A stretch of 64,000 nt of DNA from PALSA-350 sp963834445 (GTDB taxonomy: Bacteria; Acidobacteriota; Terriglobia; Terriglobales; Acidobacteriaceae), in contig CAWIBU010000003.1 in the NCBI GenBank assembly GCA_963834445.1, positions 186,001 to 250,000 of the forward strand, in the 5' to 3' direction. Position 1 is the stretch's first letter; each line of letters begins with the position of its first letter. The notes beneath the pieces are model-generated. The model was not told the DNA's origin and made no database searches. It worked only from the letters and a program-made list of their open reading frames with translations. Of this stretch, positions 44,605 to 53,479 are shown piece by piece. The translations under genes and the position numbers were made by a program.

Positions 44605-44766
44605 TTAGAGCCTTCCCCGGCCCCTTCCGAAAACCAGAAAGAGTACAACAATCAGGAGAACAAGGCTGAGGCCACCGCCACCGTAGTAACCGATGCCGGG
44701 CCCCATGTAGTAGCCACCGCCGCCGAAGAGAAGCAACAGAACCAGGAGAATCAGAATAAGAGGCAT
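44605..44766 (-). CDS. Very small glycine-rich membrane protein (DUF3309-like)
   Basis: A 53-residue protein: a hydrophobic helix (PLILILLVLLLLF), a Gly/Tyr-rich turn (GGGGYYMGPGIGYYGGGGL), a second helix (SLVLLIVVLFLVF) and a basic tail (GRGRGRL). Two-helix hairpins of this kind with a Gly/Tyr core resemble DUF3309 proteins, which are common in soil bacteria. The codon use is like that of real genes. The region would be missed by length cut-offs. Function unknown. Confidence 0.7.
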   Translation of the reverse strand: MPLILILLVLLLLFGGGGYYMGPGIGYYGGGGLSLVLLIVVLFLVFGRGRGRL

Positions 44767-44875
44767 GCCGGCGAGTCTAGCACGTGTGCCCGTTCGACTA
44801 CTTTTTGCCAGGGTGGCGGGCGAAACAGGCCAGGGTCTGGTCTCCGGTCACCGCGGCTGATAGATGACGTCGGGC

Positions 44876-45276
44876 TTACCGATCCCAGTGGTTATGATTC
44901 ACTTGGTAGTCGTGGAGACGGCTTAGATCGTCATTCAAGATGGCTCGATCGCGGGGCGGCAGGCGCTCATCGTTGGCTGATTTTTTGATGGAGTCAATGA
45001 CGTCATTCAAAATCCACTATCGAAGCGCCCCTGATCCAGGTCGCCCTGCATTTTTGTCAGCTCCTGCTTGGTCCTGTTCAGGCGGTTATCTTCCTTTTCG
45101 CTGGCGCTGGGAGGGAATCCGATGTGATCGAGGTCTGTTCTTACCTGCATAAACACTTGCCGGCGCCAGTGATTGTCCTGGTAGCGTGCGTCACGGTCGT
45201 GGTACCAGTCCTGGGCGGAAACGGCGCCAGCCAGAGATGCCATCAGAACGAGCGCTGCGGTCGTGTTTCTTTTCAT
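44876..45276 (-). pseudogene. Small secreted protein, frameshifted
   Basis: From ATG 45276 a signal peptide (KRNTTAALVLMASLAGAVSA) leads into QDWYHDRDARYQDNHWRRQ and a helical region to LDQGRFDSGF, where a TGA (45007-45009) stops the frame. In the neighbouring frame the same family carries on at once (NDVIDSIKKSANDERLPPRD, then RAILNDDLSRLHDYQVNHNHW) to a TAA at 44876. Adding one T to the TTTT run at 45009-45012 restores a single 133-residue protein reading GFLNDVID. So it is a one-base deletion, a slippery site or a sequencing error. Function unknown. Confidence 0.78.
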
Positions 45277-45326
45277 GGGAACCTCTCGGGCCATTGTCGG
45301 GAAACAGGATAGAGCATGCAAGGCCG

Positions 45327-47684
45327 CTAGGGCGTGGTGGTGAAGTGGGCTGCGTGGCTGGCGGTGGAGCTGCCGCCGATGTAGACGGTATAGTCCACGG
45401 GTTCAACGACCTGGTGCGCCTGGGCGTTGTAGAAAGAGAGCTCGGCAAAGCCGAGGGGAAAATGAACGGCCTGCGATTGCCCGGGGTCGAGCGTGACCCG
45501 GGCAAAGCCTTTGAGATTTCGCACCGGCTGCTCGGTGCTGGCGCCCCGGATGCCTACGTAACACTGCACGATCTCGGTGGCCCGGCGCTTGCCGGTATTG
45601 GTAACCGTGGCCGTGGCTATCATGGGTTGGCTCCGCGGATCACGGGTAAGCGCCGCGGCGCTGAGCGATGGCGCTGATAGCGAAACGCCGGAATAGGCGA
45701 AGGCCGTATAGGTAAGACCGTGGCCAAAGGGGAAAAGCGCGTCGTTGGGCACATCCAGATAGCGCGAGACGTATTTCATCTCCACGTAGCCGGGGTGGGC
45801 CGGGTCAGCATGCTGGACGGGACGGCCGGTGGGCAACTGGTTATAGTAGAGCGGTTCCTGGCCTACGGCGCGGGGGAAACTCATGGTGAGTTTGCCGCTG
45901 GGCGCTACCTCGCCAAACAGGGTCTCGACGATCGCGGGGCCGGTTTCGACACCCGGAAACCAGACTTCCATCATGGCGGCGACATGGTTCGCGGCCCAGT
46001 CGAGCACCAGCGGACGGCCGGAGAAGATGAGCAGAACGACCGGTTTACCGGTGGCGACAACTGCCTCCAGCAATTGCTGCTGGTTTCCAGGCAGGTCAAG
46101 GTACGCCCGCGAGGCGGCCTCGCCAGTCATGTTGCTTGATTCACCGAGCGCGAGGATGGCGATATCAGAATTTTGCGCGGCGGCCACTGCTGCGGCAAAC
46201 CCTTCGTTCGAAGTGCCGGAGATTTCCGTTCCCTTGGCGTAGGTGAGCACACTACCGTCTTGTTGAGCGCGCGCCTCCATGGCGGCGCGCAGGGTGCGCA
46301 CATCGCCAAAGTTGTTGGCTCCCGACCAGGCGCCGACCATGTCATCGGCATCGTCGGCGAGGGGGCCGATGAGGGCGATCTTTTTGGTGGTGGCCGCCAG
46401 CGGCAGCAGGGGGTTGCCGTGCACAGGATCGTTCTGCAGGAGAACGAAGGACTCTTCCGCGGCCCTGCGAACCAGGGGGCGATGCTCGGGGATGGCGCCG
46501 GTTACCTCAGGGCCCGCGGTGAAGGGGTGATCGAAAAGGCCGAGCGCGAACTTGACGCGCAGCACGCGGCGAACGGCTTCATCCACCACCGAGAGGGGCA
46601 CGCGGCCGGACTGGACGAGGCCGGGTAACTCGGTATCGTAGTCGTGCGACATCATGTCGATGTCGACGCCGGCGGTCAGAGCCTTCTGGGTGGCGGTAGC
46701 GCCGTCGAGGGCAATGCCGTGATGGACCAGTTCCATGACGGCGGTGTAGTCAGAGACGACCAAGCCGTTGAACCCCCATTCGTCGCGGAGAATAGTTTGT
46801 AACAGAAACGGATTGGCGCTGGCGGGCACGCCGTTGAGCGAGTTGAAGGCGGACATCACGGTAGCCGCGCCGGCCTCGACCGCAGCGTGGTAGGGCGGCA
46901 GGTACACCTGGCGTAGCTGCAGTTCGCTCATGTCGGTGGTGTTGTATTCGCGGCCAGCCTCGGCTGCGCCGTAGGCGGCAAAGTGTTTGACCGAGGCGGC
47001 CACGGAGCCGGGCGCAGACAGGCTGTCGCCCTGATAGCCGCGAATGTAAGCGCGCGCGATGGCGGAGCCCAGGTAGGGGTCTTCTCCAGCGCCCTCAGTG
47101 CAGCGGCCCCAACGGGCATCGCGCGCGATGTCGACCATGGGGGAGTAGACCCAGTCGACCCCGGCGGTGCGCGCCTCGAGCGCGGCCATGTGGGCAAGAT
47201 CGGTAATGAGCGCGGGATCCCAGCTGGACGCGGTGGCCAGCGGTACCGGGAAGATGGTGCGAAAACCGTGGATGACGTCGGCGCCGAAGAGCATTGGGAT
47301 GTGCAGACGGGTGTGGTCGACGGCGGCATGCTGGAAATGGTTGGTGAGGTTCTGGCCAACCGTGTTGAGCATGGAGCCAAGCTCGCCTTTTTGCGCGAGG
47401 GCATAGCTGTCAACTCCCCCGGGCGCCGGTGGATTGACGTTGAGCGCGGCCGTGGAGTCGCCGGCGGCGGGTGCGGCGTGGGCTTCGGTGGCGCTGTACT
47501 GGACGAGCTGGCCTATCTTCTCCTCAAGGGTCATTTGCTGCAGCAGCGCGTTGACCTTCTGTTCGATCTGCGGGCTCGCGAGTTGCGCGTTAGAGGGTGC
47601 CGGGTGTGACCCTTGCGCATGCGCCTGGGAGATTGCGAAGCCGAGAGCGAGAGTAGCGAGCACGGTCGATGGACGCCAGGTCAT
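45327..47684 (-). CDS. bglX: GH3 beta-glucosidase, secreted
   Basis: A 785-residue protein with a signal peptide (to about Ala22). It has the GH3 N-terminal barrel, the alpha/beta sandwich and a C-terminal fibronectin-like domain, as in BglX. The nucleophile Asp is about 312 in GLVVSDYTA; KHFAAYGAAEAGREYN is the conserved KHF block, and LALGESSNMTGEA lies in the second domain. It should release glucose or xylose from beta-glucosides in the periplasm. The divergent MFS transporter at 47768 may take up the products. The symbol reflects family likeness. Confidence 0.9.
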   Translation of the reverse strand: MTWRPSTVLATLALGFAISQAHAQGSHPAPSNAQLASPQIEQKVNALLQQMTLEEKIGQLVQYSATEAHAAPAAGDSTAALNVNPPAPGGVDSYALAQKGELGSMLNTVGQNLTNHFQHAAVDHTRLHIPMLFGADVIHGFRTIFPVPLATASSWDPALITDLAHMAALEARTAGVDWVYSPMVDIARDARWGRCTEGAGEDPYLGSAIARAYIRGYQGDSLSAPGSVAASVKHFAAYGAAEAGREYNTTDMSELQLRQVYLPPYHAAVEAGAATVMSAFNSLNGVPASANPFLLQTILRDEWGFNGLVVSDYTAVMELVHHGIALDGATATQKALTAGVDIDMMSHDYDTELPGLVQSGRVPLSVVDEAVRRVLRVKFALGLFDHPFTAGPEVTGAIPEHRPLVRRAAEESFVLLQNDPVHGNPLLPLAATTKKIALIGPLADDADDMVGAWSGANNFGDVRTLRAAMEARAQQDGSVLTYAKGTEISGTSNEGFAAAVAAAQNSDIAILALGESSNMTGEAASRAYLDLPGNQQQLLEAVVATGKPVVLLIFSGRPLVLDWAANHVAAMMEVWFPGVETGPAIVETLFGEVAPSGKLTMSFPRAVGQEPLYYNQLPTGRPVQHADPAHPGYVEMKYVSRYLDVPNDALFPFGHGLTYTAFAYSGVSLSAPSLSAAALTRDPRSQPMIATATVTNTGKRRATEIVQCYVGIRGASTEQPVRNLKGFARVTLDPGQSQAVHFPLGFAELSFYNAQAHQVVEPVDYTVYIGGSSTASHAAHFTTTP

Positions 47685-47767
47685 ACGCGATTCCTCAAAC
47701 CTACTTTACCTGCGGGCCGGCAAGAGTGCTTTACCAGGGCGGGCATGGTCTGCTTTAATCACTTCCT

Positions 47768-49036
47768 TTGGTAGATGCGCGCCAACCCGGGGACGGAACC
47801 AGCGTGGCCGCGGCGGCTCAGTCAGGCCGCTGGACGATTGTATGGCTGCTGTTCGCCGCCTCACTGATCAATTATCTTGACCGGTCAAGCATCTCACTTG
47901 CCTTGCCAATGCTTTCGAAAGACCTGGGCCTGGGGCCGGAGAGCAAGGGGGTTCTGCTTTCGGCTTTCTTCTGGACCTACGCGCTGATGCAGATCCCGGT
48001 GGGTTGGGCGACCGATCGCGTCAACCTGCGATGGCTGTATTTTGCGGCTTTTGTGCTGTGGTCGCTGGGCCAGGGTTTGACCGGCTTCGCGACCAGCCTG
48101 GGCGTATTGATCGCCTTTCGCCTGGTGCTGGGTGTGGGCGAGTCGATTTACCTGCCTGGGGGCAACAAGATTGTGAGCCTGTTGTTCGCACCCTCGGAGC
48201 GCGGTTTGCCGTGCGGGCTATTTGATTTCGGCACGCGCATGGGGCTGGTGCTGGGCGGGCTGATTATCCCGTGGTTGCTGGTTGCCCTGGGCTGGCGCTC
48301 GGCGTTTCGGCTGGTCGGCTTTGCCGCCCTGGTGTGGGTTTTTCCCTGGCTGTGGGCGACCAAGGGCCGTTTAGCGCAGCGGCCCAGGCCGGCCAGCGCC
48401 GGGCACAGCAGGACCAAGGCTCTGCGGCTATTGCTCAGCAACCGCAACCTGATCGGTATCTGTCTCGGTTTCTTTTGCTTTGACTATTACTGGTACCTGT
48501 TTGTCACCTGGCTGCCGGATTATCTGGTGACGGTGCGGCACCTCACCATCATGCGTGCCGGTTTTTATTCGTCGCTTCCCTATTTTGTGTTTGGCGCCAG
48601 CGAGCCCCTGGGGGGCTGGATCGCGGACCGTTTGACCGCTTATGGCTGGAGCGAGACGCGCACGCGCAAAGGAATCGTAACGGTGGCGTTTCTCTCTGGG
48701 TTGCTGCTGATTCCCGCTTCCCGGGTGGATAGCGCCAACGTGGCGGTGTGGTTGATTGCGGGCGCTTCTCTGGTGGGGTTATCTACGGGGAATCTGCTGG
48801 TGATCCTGCAGTGCTGTGCTCCCCAGGAGGATGTGGGGCTGTGGACGGGCTTTGAGAACTTCGCAGGCAACGTGGCCGGGGTGCTGGCGCCCCTGTTGAC
48901 AGGCTTTCTGATCAGCAGGACGGGGTCTTACGCGCCCGGGTTCGCGCTGGCCGCAGTGGTGCTGCTGGGGGGTATTTTCTGCTACTGGTTCATTGTCGGA
49001 AATTTTGATGCGGGCGTAGCGGAAAAGGCGGGCTAA
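47768..49036 (+). CDS. MFS transporter of the anion:cation symporter type
   Basis: A 422-residue protein with twelve helices. LINYLDRSSISLALPML and GWATDRVNLRWLY are close to the ACS family (ExuT/GudP hexuronate and glucarate transporters). The start is uncertain: TTG at 47768, or GTG 47804, which has GGGGA 9 nt upstream. It is divergent from the GH3 gene with about 83 bp between, so the pair may be co-regulated. A sugar acid is the likely substrate, which would suit the two enolase-superfamily enzymes in the window. Confidence 0.85.
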   Translation: MVDARQPGDGTSVAAAAQSGRWTIVWLLFAASLINYLDRSSISLALPMLSKDLGLGPESKGVLLSAFFWTYALMQIPVGWATDRVNLRWLYFAAFVLWSLGQGLTGFATSLGVLIAFRLVLGVGESIYLPGGNKIVSLLFAPSERGLPCGLFDFGTRMGLVLGGLIIPWLLVALGWRSAFRLVGFAALVWVFPWLWATKGRLAQRPRPASAGHSRTKALRLLLSNRNLIGICLGFFCFDYYWYLFVTWLPDYLVTVRHLTIMRAGFYSSLPYFVFGASEPLGGWIADRLTAYGWSETRTRKGIVTVAFLSGLLLIPASRVDSANVAVWLIAGASLVGLSTGNLLVILQCCAPQEDVGLWTGFENFAGNVAGVLAPLLTGFLISRTGSYAPGFALAAVVLLGGIFCYWFIVGNFDAGVAEKAG

Positions 49037-49183
49037 CGCGAAGTTGCTTTCAGGGCGGCAACAGTTTCCTCCACTTCGCTGCTAATGTGTTCGAAGCAAA
49101 AGCCAAGGGTTGTTACGGGTCAGCACGGCGGCAAGACTGGATAAATGACACGATAAGTGACGGACTAGACTAGAAGGAAGCGA

Positions 49184-50677
49184 ATGAAAGCGTTGGTCCG
49201 TTTTGGCTTTGACAACTCGTATGCCCGGCTGCCAGAGCGGTTCTATGCGCGGGTGGATCCGACGCCGGTTTCGGCGCCGCGGCTGGTGAAGGTGAATGTC
49301 GAGCTGGCACAGCGGCTGCAGCTGGATGCGGAGGCGCTGGCAAGCGAACAAGGGGTGGCGATTTTGGCCGGCAATCGCGTGGCCGAAGGTTCTGAGCCTC
49401 TGGCAATGGCCTATGCGGGAAACCAGTTTGGTCATTTCGTGCCCCAGTTGGGTGACGGCCGGGCCAACCTGTTGGGAGAAGTGATCGGGAACGACGGAGT
49501 GCGTTACGACATCCAGCTCAAGGGTGGGGGGCCCACACCGTTCTCGCGCGGCGGCGACGGACGGGCCGCGCTGGGCCCGGTGCTGCGCGAGTACATCGTG
49601 AGTGAGGCCATGGCGGCGCTGGGTGTGCCGACCACGCGAGCGCTGGCCGCGGTGACCACGGGGGAGCGGGTGTATCGGGAGACGGCGCTGCCCGGCGCGG
49701 TGCTCACCCGGGTGGCGGCGAGCCATCTGCGCGTCGGCAGCTTTCAGTATTTCTCCGCACGGGGCGATACGGAGGCGACGCGCATCCTGGCGAACTACGC
49801 GATCGCGCGCCACTATCCCGCGGCCGCCCAAGCGGAGCATCCTTATCGCGCTTTGCTCGACGGCGTGATCAGCCGCCATGCCCGGTTGGTGGCCCAGTGG
49901 ATGATGCTCGGGTTCATTCATGGGGTGATGAATACCGATAACACTTCCATTTCAGGGGAGACGATCGACTACGGCCCCTGTGCCTTCATGGAGGCCTACG
50001 ATCCGGCCAAGGTCTATAGCTCCATCGACCGGCAGGGGCGCTACTGTTATGGCAACCAGGCGCGCGCGGCACACTGGAACCTGGCCCGTCTGGCCGAAGC
50101 GCTGCTCCCGGTTATGGTGGAGGGGGCCGAGAGCGAAGAGGCTGCGCTGGCTTCGGCCTATGAGGCTTTGGCCAGCTTTGCTCCGCAGTTCGAGGCCGCT
50201 CGTGTTGCCGGCCTGCGGCGCAAGCTGGGGCTGTTCACCGAGCGTCCGGAGGACGAAACGCTGGCCCAGGATCTATTAGACCGCATGGCCGCCAACCACG
50301 CTGACTTCACGCTGACCTTCCGCGGGCTATGCGATGCAGCGGTTGGTCCACAAGGTGACGAGGGGGTAAGCCGTTTGTTCACTGACCCGGCGGCCTATGA
50401 CACCTGGGCGGGCAGATGGCGGCTGCGTTTGCGGGAGGAGCCGGTGGCCGCGGAAGCGCGCGCTGCCGCCATGAGGATGGCCAATCCTGCATTCATTCCA
50501 CGCAACCACCTGGTGGAGGCGGCACTCGATGCGGCCGCCGGGCGACAGGACTTTCAGCTCTTTGAGGAATTGCTGGTGGTGCTGTCGCGGCCCTTTGAGG
50601 ACCGGGTGGAGTGGGCACGTTACGCCACGCCGGCTCGCGCCGAAGAGTGCGTGCTGCAGACGTTTTGCGGGACGTAA
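49184..50677 (+). CDS. selO: Protein adenylyltransferase SelO (YdiU/UPF0061)
   Basis: A 497-residue pseudokinase-fold enzyme that moves AMP from ATP to protein hydroxyls in redox control. The family blocks are present: AMAYAGNQFGHFVPQLGDGRA, KGGGPTPFSRGGDGRAALGP, GVPTTRALAAV, FIHGVMNTDNTSISGETIDYGPCAF and YGNQ. It ends CVLQTFCGT, so the Cys that replaces selenocysteine in bacterial forms (CxxS/CxxU position) may be the one three residues from the end. It is single-gene and ordinary in length. Confidence 0.93.
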   Translation: MKALVRFGFDNSYARLPERFYARVDPTPVSAPRLVKVNVELAQRLQLDAEALASEQGVAILAGNRVAEGSEPLAMAYAGNQFGHFVPQLGDGRANLLGEVIGNDGVRYDIQLKGGGPTPFSRGGDGRAALGPVLREYIVSEAMAALGVPTTRALAAVTTGERVYRETALPGAVLTRVAASHLRVGSFQYFSARGDTEATRILANYAIARHYPAAAQAEHPYRALLDGVISRHARLVAQWMMLGFIHGVMNTDNTSISGETIDYGPCAFMEAYDPAKVYSSIDRQGRYCYGNQARAAHWNLARLAEALLPVMVEGAESEEAALASAYEALASFAPQFEAARVAGLRRKLGLFTERPEDETLAQDLLDRMAANHADFTLTFRGLCDAAVGPQGDEGVSRLFTDPAAYDTWAGRWRLRLREEPVAAEARAAAMRMANPAFIPRNHLVEAALDAAAGRQDFQLFEELLVVLSRPFEDRVEWARYATPARAEECVLQTFCGT

Positions 50678-50745
50678 GGGGGTGCAACCTCCGGATTAAT
50701 GGTTGCCCGTAGCCATTTCGGCTACACTTATGCGAGAGGCTGATC

Positions 50746-51042
50746 ATGCGCCAAATTTCGCTTCGCGAATTCCGCACCCGTGGCTCCAAAGCGCTGGAAG
50801 CTGTACCTGAAGGGGAAACGATATTGCTGTCAGGTCAGCAGGGACCTGCATACTTTCTCGTTCCCGTGCTTGGCGATGTGGCCGTGGAGGAACGTGAACT
50901 ACGCAGGGCGATGGCGAAGGCGAGCTTGCACGAGAGTTGGCTACACGCCAGGGAATCCGGGTTGGACCGGATGAACGAGGAGGCGATTGAGAAGGAGATC
51001 GGGCAGGGCCGCAGGGCGCTAAGACGCCGTAAGACAAAATGA
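50746..51042 (+). CDS. Phd/YefM-type antitoxin
   Basis: A 98-residue protein that opens with the antitoxin DNA-binding pattern MRQISLREFRTRGSKALEAVPEGETILLS and a strand YFLVPVLG, as in prevent-host-death antitoxins, then a basic C-terminal tail (RRALRRRKTK) that should wrap the toxin. AGAGG precedes the ATG. Its stop overlaps the start of the PIN gene in an ATGA arrangement. It would repress its own operon. Confidence 0.8.
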   Translation: MRQISLREFRTRGSKALEAVPEGETILLSGQQGPAYFLVPVLGDVAVEERELRRAMAKASLHESWLHARESGLDRMNEEAIEKEIGQGRRALRRRKTK

Positions 51043-51458
51043 GACTCGCGGTTCTAGACACGAACGTAATCGTCTCCGCCGGCATCAACCGAGAAGGCGC
51101 CCCGGCGCAGCTCATCATGGATTGGGTTCTGGACGGTCAGGTAAGAGCGGTCACCAGCCCTTTGATTGTCGAAGAGTATCGGGCGATTGTGCGGCGCCCC
51201 AGGTTTTACCGGTTTGGGTTTCCGCCGCTATGGTTGGAATTCCTGATTGAAGAGAGCATGCGCCTTCCCGAGCCAACGCCCTGGCCGCATCCTGGACCCG
51301 ATGCAAACGACCTACCGTTCCTGGCACTCGCGTACAGCGCGGGAGCATGGCTGATCACGGGCAATCTTAAACACTTTCCGAAGGAAGCCTGTAATGGGGT
51401 AGCGGTGCTCTCGCCCGCAGACTATCTGACACATCTCCGGAAAAGTGCACAGCCTTGA
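51039..51458 (+). CDS. PIN-domain toxin (putative RNase)
   Basis: A 139-residue PIN domain. The acidic residues of the active site are seen in VLDTNVIVSAGIN (Asp7), a Glu in VEEYRAI and Asp in GPDANDLPFLALA, with ITGNLKHF before the C-terminus. It belongs to the toxin-like PIN proteins of the VapC-type group (COG1569 pattern). The 4-bp overlap with the Phd-type gene makes a type II toxin-antitoxin pair likely; a lone regulatory PIN protein is less likely. The target RNA is unknown. Confidence 0.82.
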   Translation: MRLAVLDTNVIVSAGINREGAPAQLIMDWVLDGQVRAVTSPLIVEEYRAIVRRPRFYRFGFPPLWLEFLIEESMRLPEPTPWPHPGPDANDLPFLALAYSAGAWLITGNLKHFPKEACNGVAVLSPADYLTHLRKSAQP

Positions 51459-51499
51459 AGGTTGAGCACAGCCAGGCAGCTGTGGCTGGGATCAAGCTT

Positions 51500-52744
51500 T
51501 CAGGGGTGCTTTGGTTTTAGCTTGAAGAGCTTCAGGTCGATGGCATCGCCCATCAGTTTGTAGCCGGCGTCGTTTGGGTGCAGGTGATCGCCGGGATCAT
51601 TGGCGGGCAGGATGGTGTCGGGGTGATTGGGATCGCGCACCGCGGCCTCAAGATCGACGTAGCCGTCAAATGCGCCGCCGGTGCGAATGTACTCGTTCAC
51701 GGCTTTGCGGATGGCTTCCCCTTCCTCGGTGTAATAGCCGGCGCCGTGATAAGGCGTAAGGGTGCAACCGATAACGACAATGCCGTGAGCGTGGGCACGC
51801 TCAATCATTTGATCGAGGGCGAAGATCAGCTCCGCGGCCGTGGTGCCGTTGGGCACCGAGTGCAGGCGGCCAATGTCATTGATGCCTTCCAGAATGAGGA
51901 GATACTTTGCTCCACTCTGGGCGATGACATCACGATCAAAGCGGGCCAGCGCGTTGGGGCCGGCTCCGTCGAGCAGAATCTTGTTGCCGCTGATGCCTTC
52001 ATTCAACACTGACAGGTTGCGGTATTTTGCATCAGCCTGCAAGCGGCGCGCTAACTCATCCGGCCAGCGCTGGTTGGTATTAGGGGTCGATCGGGCGCCA
52101 TCTGTGATCGAATCGCCGATCGTGATCACCGCGCCCGCGTCGCTCGAGGCCAAGGTGTCGATGCCGTTCAGGTATTCCCAGCTGGTCACGGTGGAGGGAG
52201 CGTCGAGAGTGGCGCTCGATACCACATTGCCGGGCGCGTGGTAGCTGGTCGAACTGCCGAGCTGATGTTCGGTAATTGGGCCCGATGGGCTGGGCAGATA
52301 AAAGCTGACCGTGAGATCGGCAAGCGGAGCGAAGCTGAACGGAGCAGGGTCGCTGACTGCCAGGGCTCCAGCAGGGATCGATACCGTCCGCTGCCCATGG
52401 AACGTAAGCGCTTTTCCCGAGCCGGGAACAATGGCTGTGCCCTTGGCCGACTGGGCAATCTCCGCCGCACCAATGATCAGCGGACCGGTGCCGTACAAAT
52501 TTGAAAAACGCACGCGCACCATTTCGCCACCCATGCTCACGTGCACCACTTCGCGCAGCGTGGCGCCCTGGCCGCCTAACGCGAACATATCTTCCGCCGT
52601 CTTGGCGTGCGCATCCAGCAGAGGCGCCGACGCCCAGGTGCCGACCCACTGCTTGTCATTCGCTTTGGCAAACAGCGCCTGGGCACACAACACTATGCTT
52701 AAGAGCGCCAGTAGCGGTATGGTCGTTTTGCTTGGACGAGTCAT
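51500..52744 (-). CDS. Secreted SGNH/GDSL-family hydrolase
   Basis: A 414-residue protein with a signal peptide (to about Ala27) and GGAGAG before the ATG. An N-terminal beta domain (to about 190) precedes the SGNH core, which has the Ser in IGDSITDGARS, Asn in LILEGINDIG and the Asp/His pair in DHLHPNDAGY. Such enzymes deacetylate or de-esterify plant polysaccharides or lipids outside the cell. No dedicated partner is next to it. The long N-terminal domain is usual for this group. Confidence 0.88.
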   Translation of the reverse strand: MTRPSKTTIPLLALLSIVLCAQALFAKANDKQWVGTWASAPLLDAHAKTAEDMFALGGQGATLREVVHVSMGGEMVRVRFSNLYGTGPLIIGAAEIAQSAKGTAIVPGSGKALTFHGQRTVSIPAGALAVSDPAPFSFAPLADLTVSFYLPSPSGPITEHQLGSSTSYHAPGNVVSSATLDAPSTVTSWEYLNGIDTLASSDAGAVITIGDSITDGARSTPNTNQRWPDELARRLQADAKYRNLSVLNEGISGNKILLDGAGPNALARFDRDVIAQSGAKYLLILEGINDIGRLHSVPNGTTAAELIFALDQMIERAHAHGIVVIGCTLTPYHGAGYYTEEGEAIRKAVNEYIRTGGAFDGYVDLEAAVRDPNHPDTILPANDPGDHLHPNDAGYKLMGDAIDLKLFKLKPKHP

Positions 52745-52760
52745 CGTCTCTCTCCAGGAA

Positions 52761-53390
52761 CTAGAAGCGGAAGTAGGCGCCCACAGTGGGTTCGGCTGTC
52801 TGCCGCCTTACGTTGGTGGTCAACAACGGCGAACCGAAGTCTGGTGTCTTGTAGAGCAATCCCCGGTATTGCAGACGTAGCCCGAGGTGCGAGGTAAAGA
52901 GCGGGTAGTTGACGCCGAACTCATAGAGCAACGGTACGCGGTTTTGTTGGCCGTACTTTTGGCCGCCAGTCGTTGTCGGTAAAAAAATGAGGACGCCCGA
53001 GCCCACCGCACCAAAGGGCTGCAGACCAAGGATCGGGATCGTCGGCCCCTGCACCAGATAGGCAACCGAAACCTCGTGCAGATTGTTTTGCACGTTTTGG
53101 GCCAGAGGAGAGGTGTTATACCTCTCGGCAAAACGTGTGTAGCTGTAGTTGATCTCGTAGCCCAACCATGGATGGAGCGATTGCCGGACCGACGCCAGTG
53201 CGCCGACAGAAGAGGTCGGCTTGTCCTGGATGCCGTTGCCGTTGGAGGTACTGGAGAACTGCCCGAAGACATTCACTGCGCCTTCAAAGTTCTTCAGCGT
53301 CTGGGCCGAGGCCCGGCTGCCGAGCCAGGCCGATGAGGTGGCAACAAAAAGAAGAAGGAATACGGTAAGGGACCGGGATCGATTGGACAT
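52761..53390 (-). CDS. Outer membrane beta-barrel protein
   Basis: A 209-residue protein from ATG 53390 with an SD (AGGAG) and a signal peptide (to about Ala29, SRASA). Alternating strands (LGYEINYSYTRFAERY, NLHEVSVAYLV, LLYEFGVNYPLF, LGLRLQYRGLLYKT) ending in the aromatic TVGAYFRF make an OmpX/OmpA-like eight-strand barrel likely. It lies 17 bp upstream of the SGNH gene's start on the same strand, so they may be co-transcribed. Role unknown. Confidence 0.8.
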   Translation of the reverse strand: MSNRSRSLTVFLLLFVATSSAWLGSRASAQTLKNFEGAVNVFGQFSSTSNGNGIQDKPTSSVGALASVRQSLHPWLGYEINYSYTRFAERYNTSPLAQNVQNNLHEVSVAYLVQGPTIPILGLQPFGAVGSGVLIFLPTTTGGQKYGQQNRVPLLYEFGVNYPLFTSHLGLRLQYRGLLYKTPDFGSPLLTTNVRRQTAEPTVGAYFRF

Positions 53391-53479
53391 CAGTTTGCCG
53401 ACGCTCCTGCGTGAAAACGGGATGGAAAAGGCTGAGGCATCATGTTTCAACCCAAAGGGATAGCATACGCCAGCGCGTC

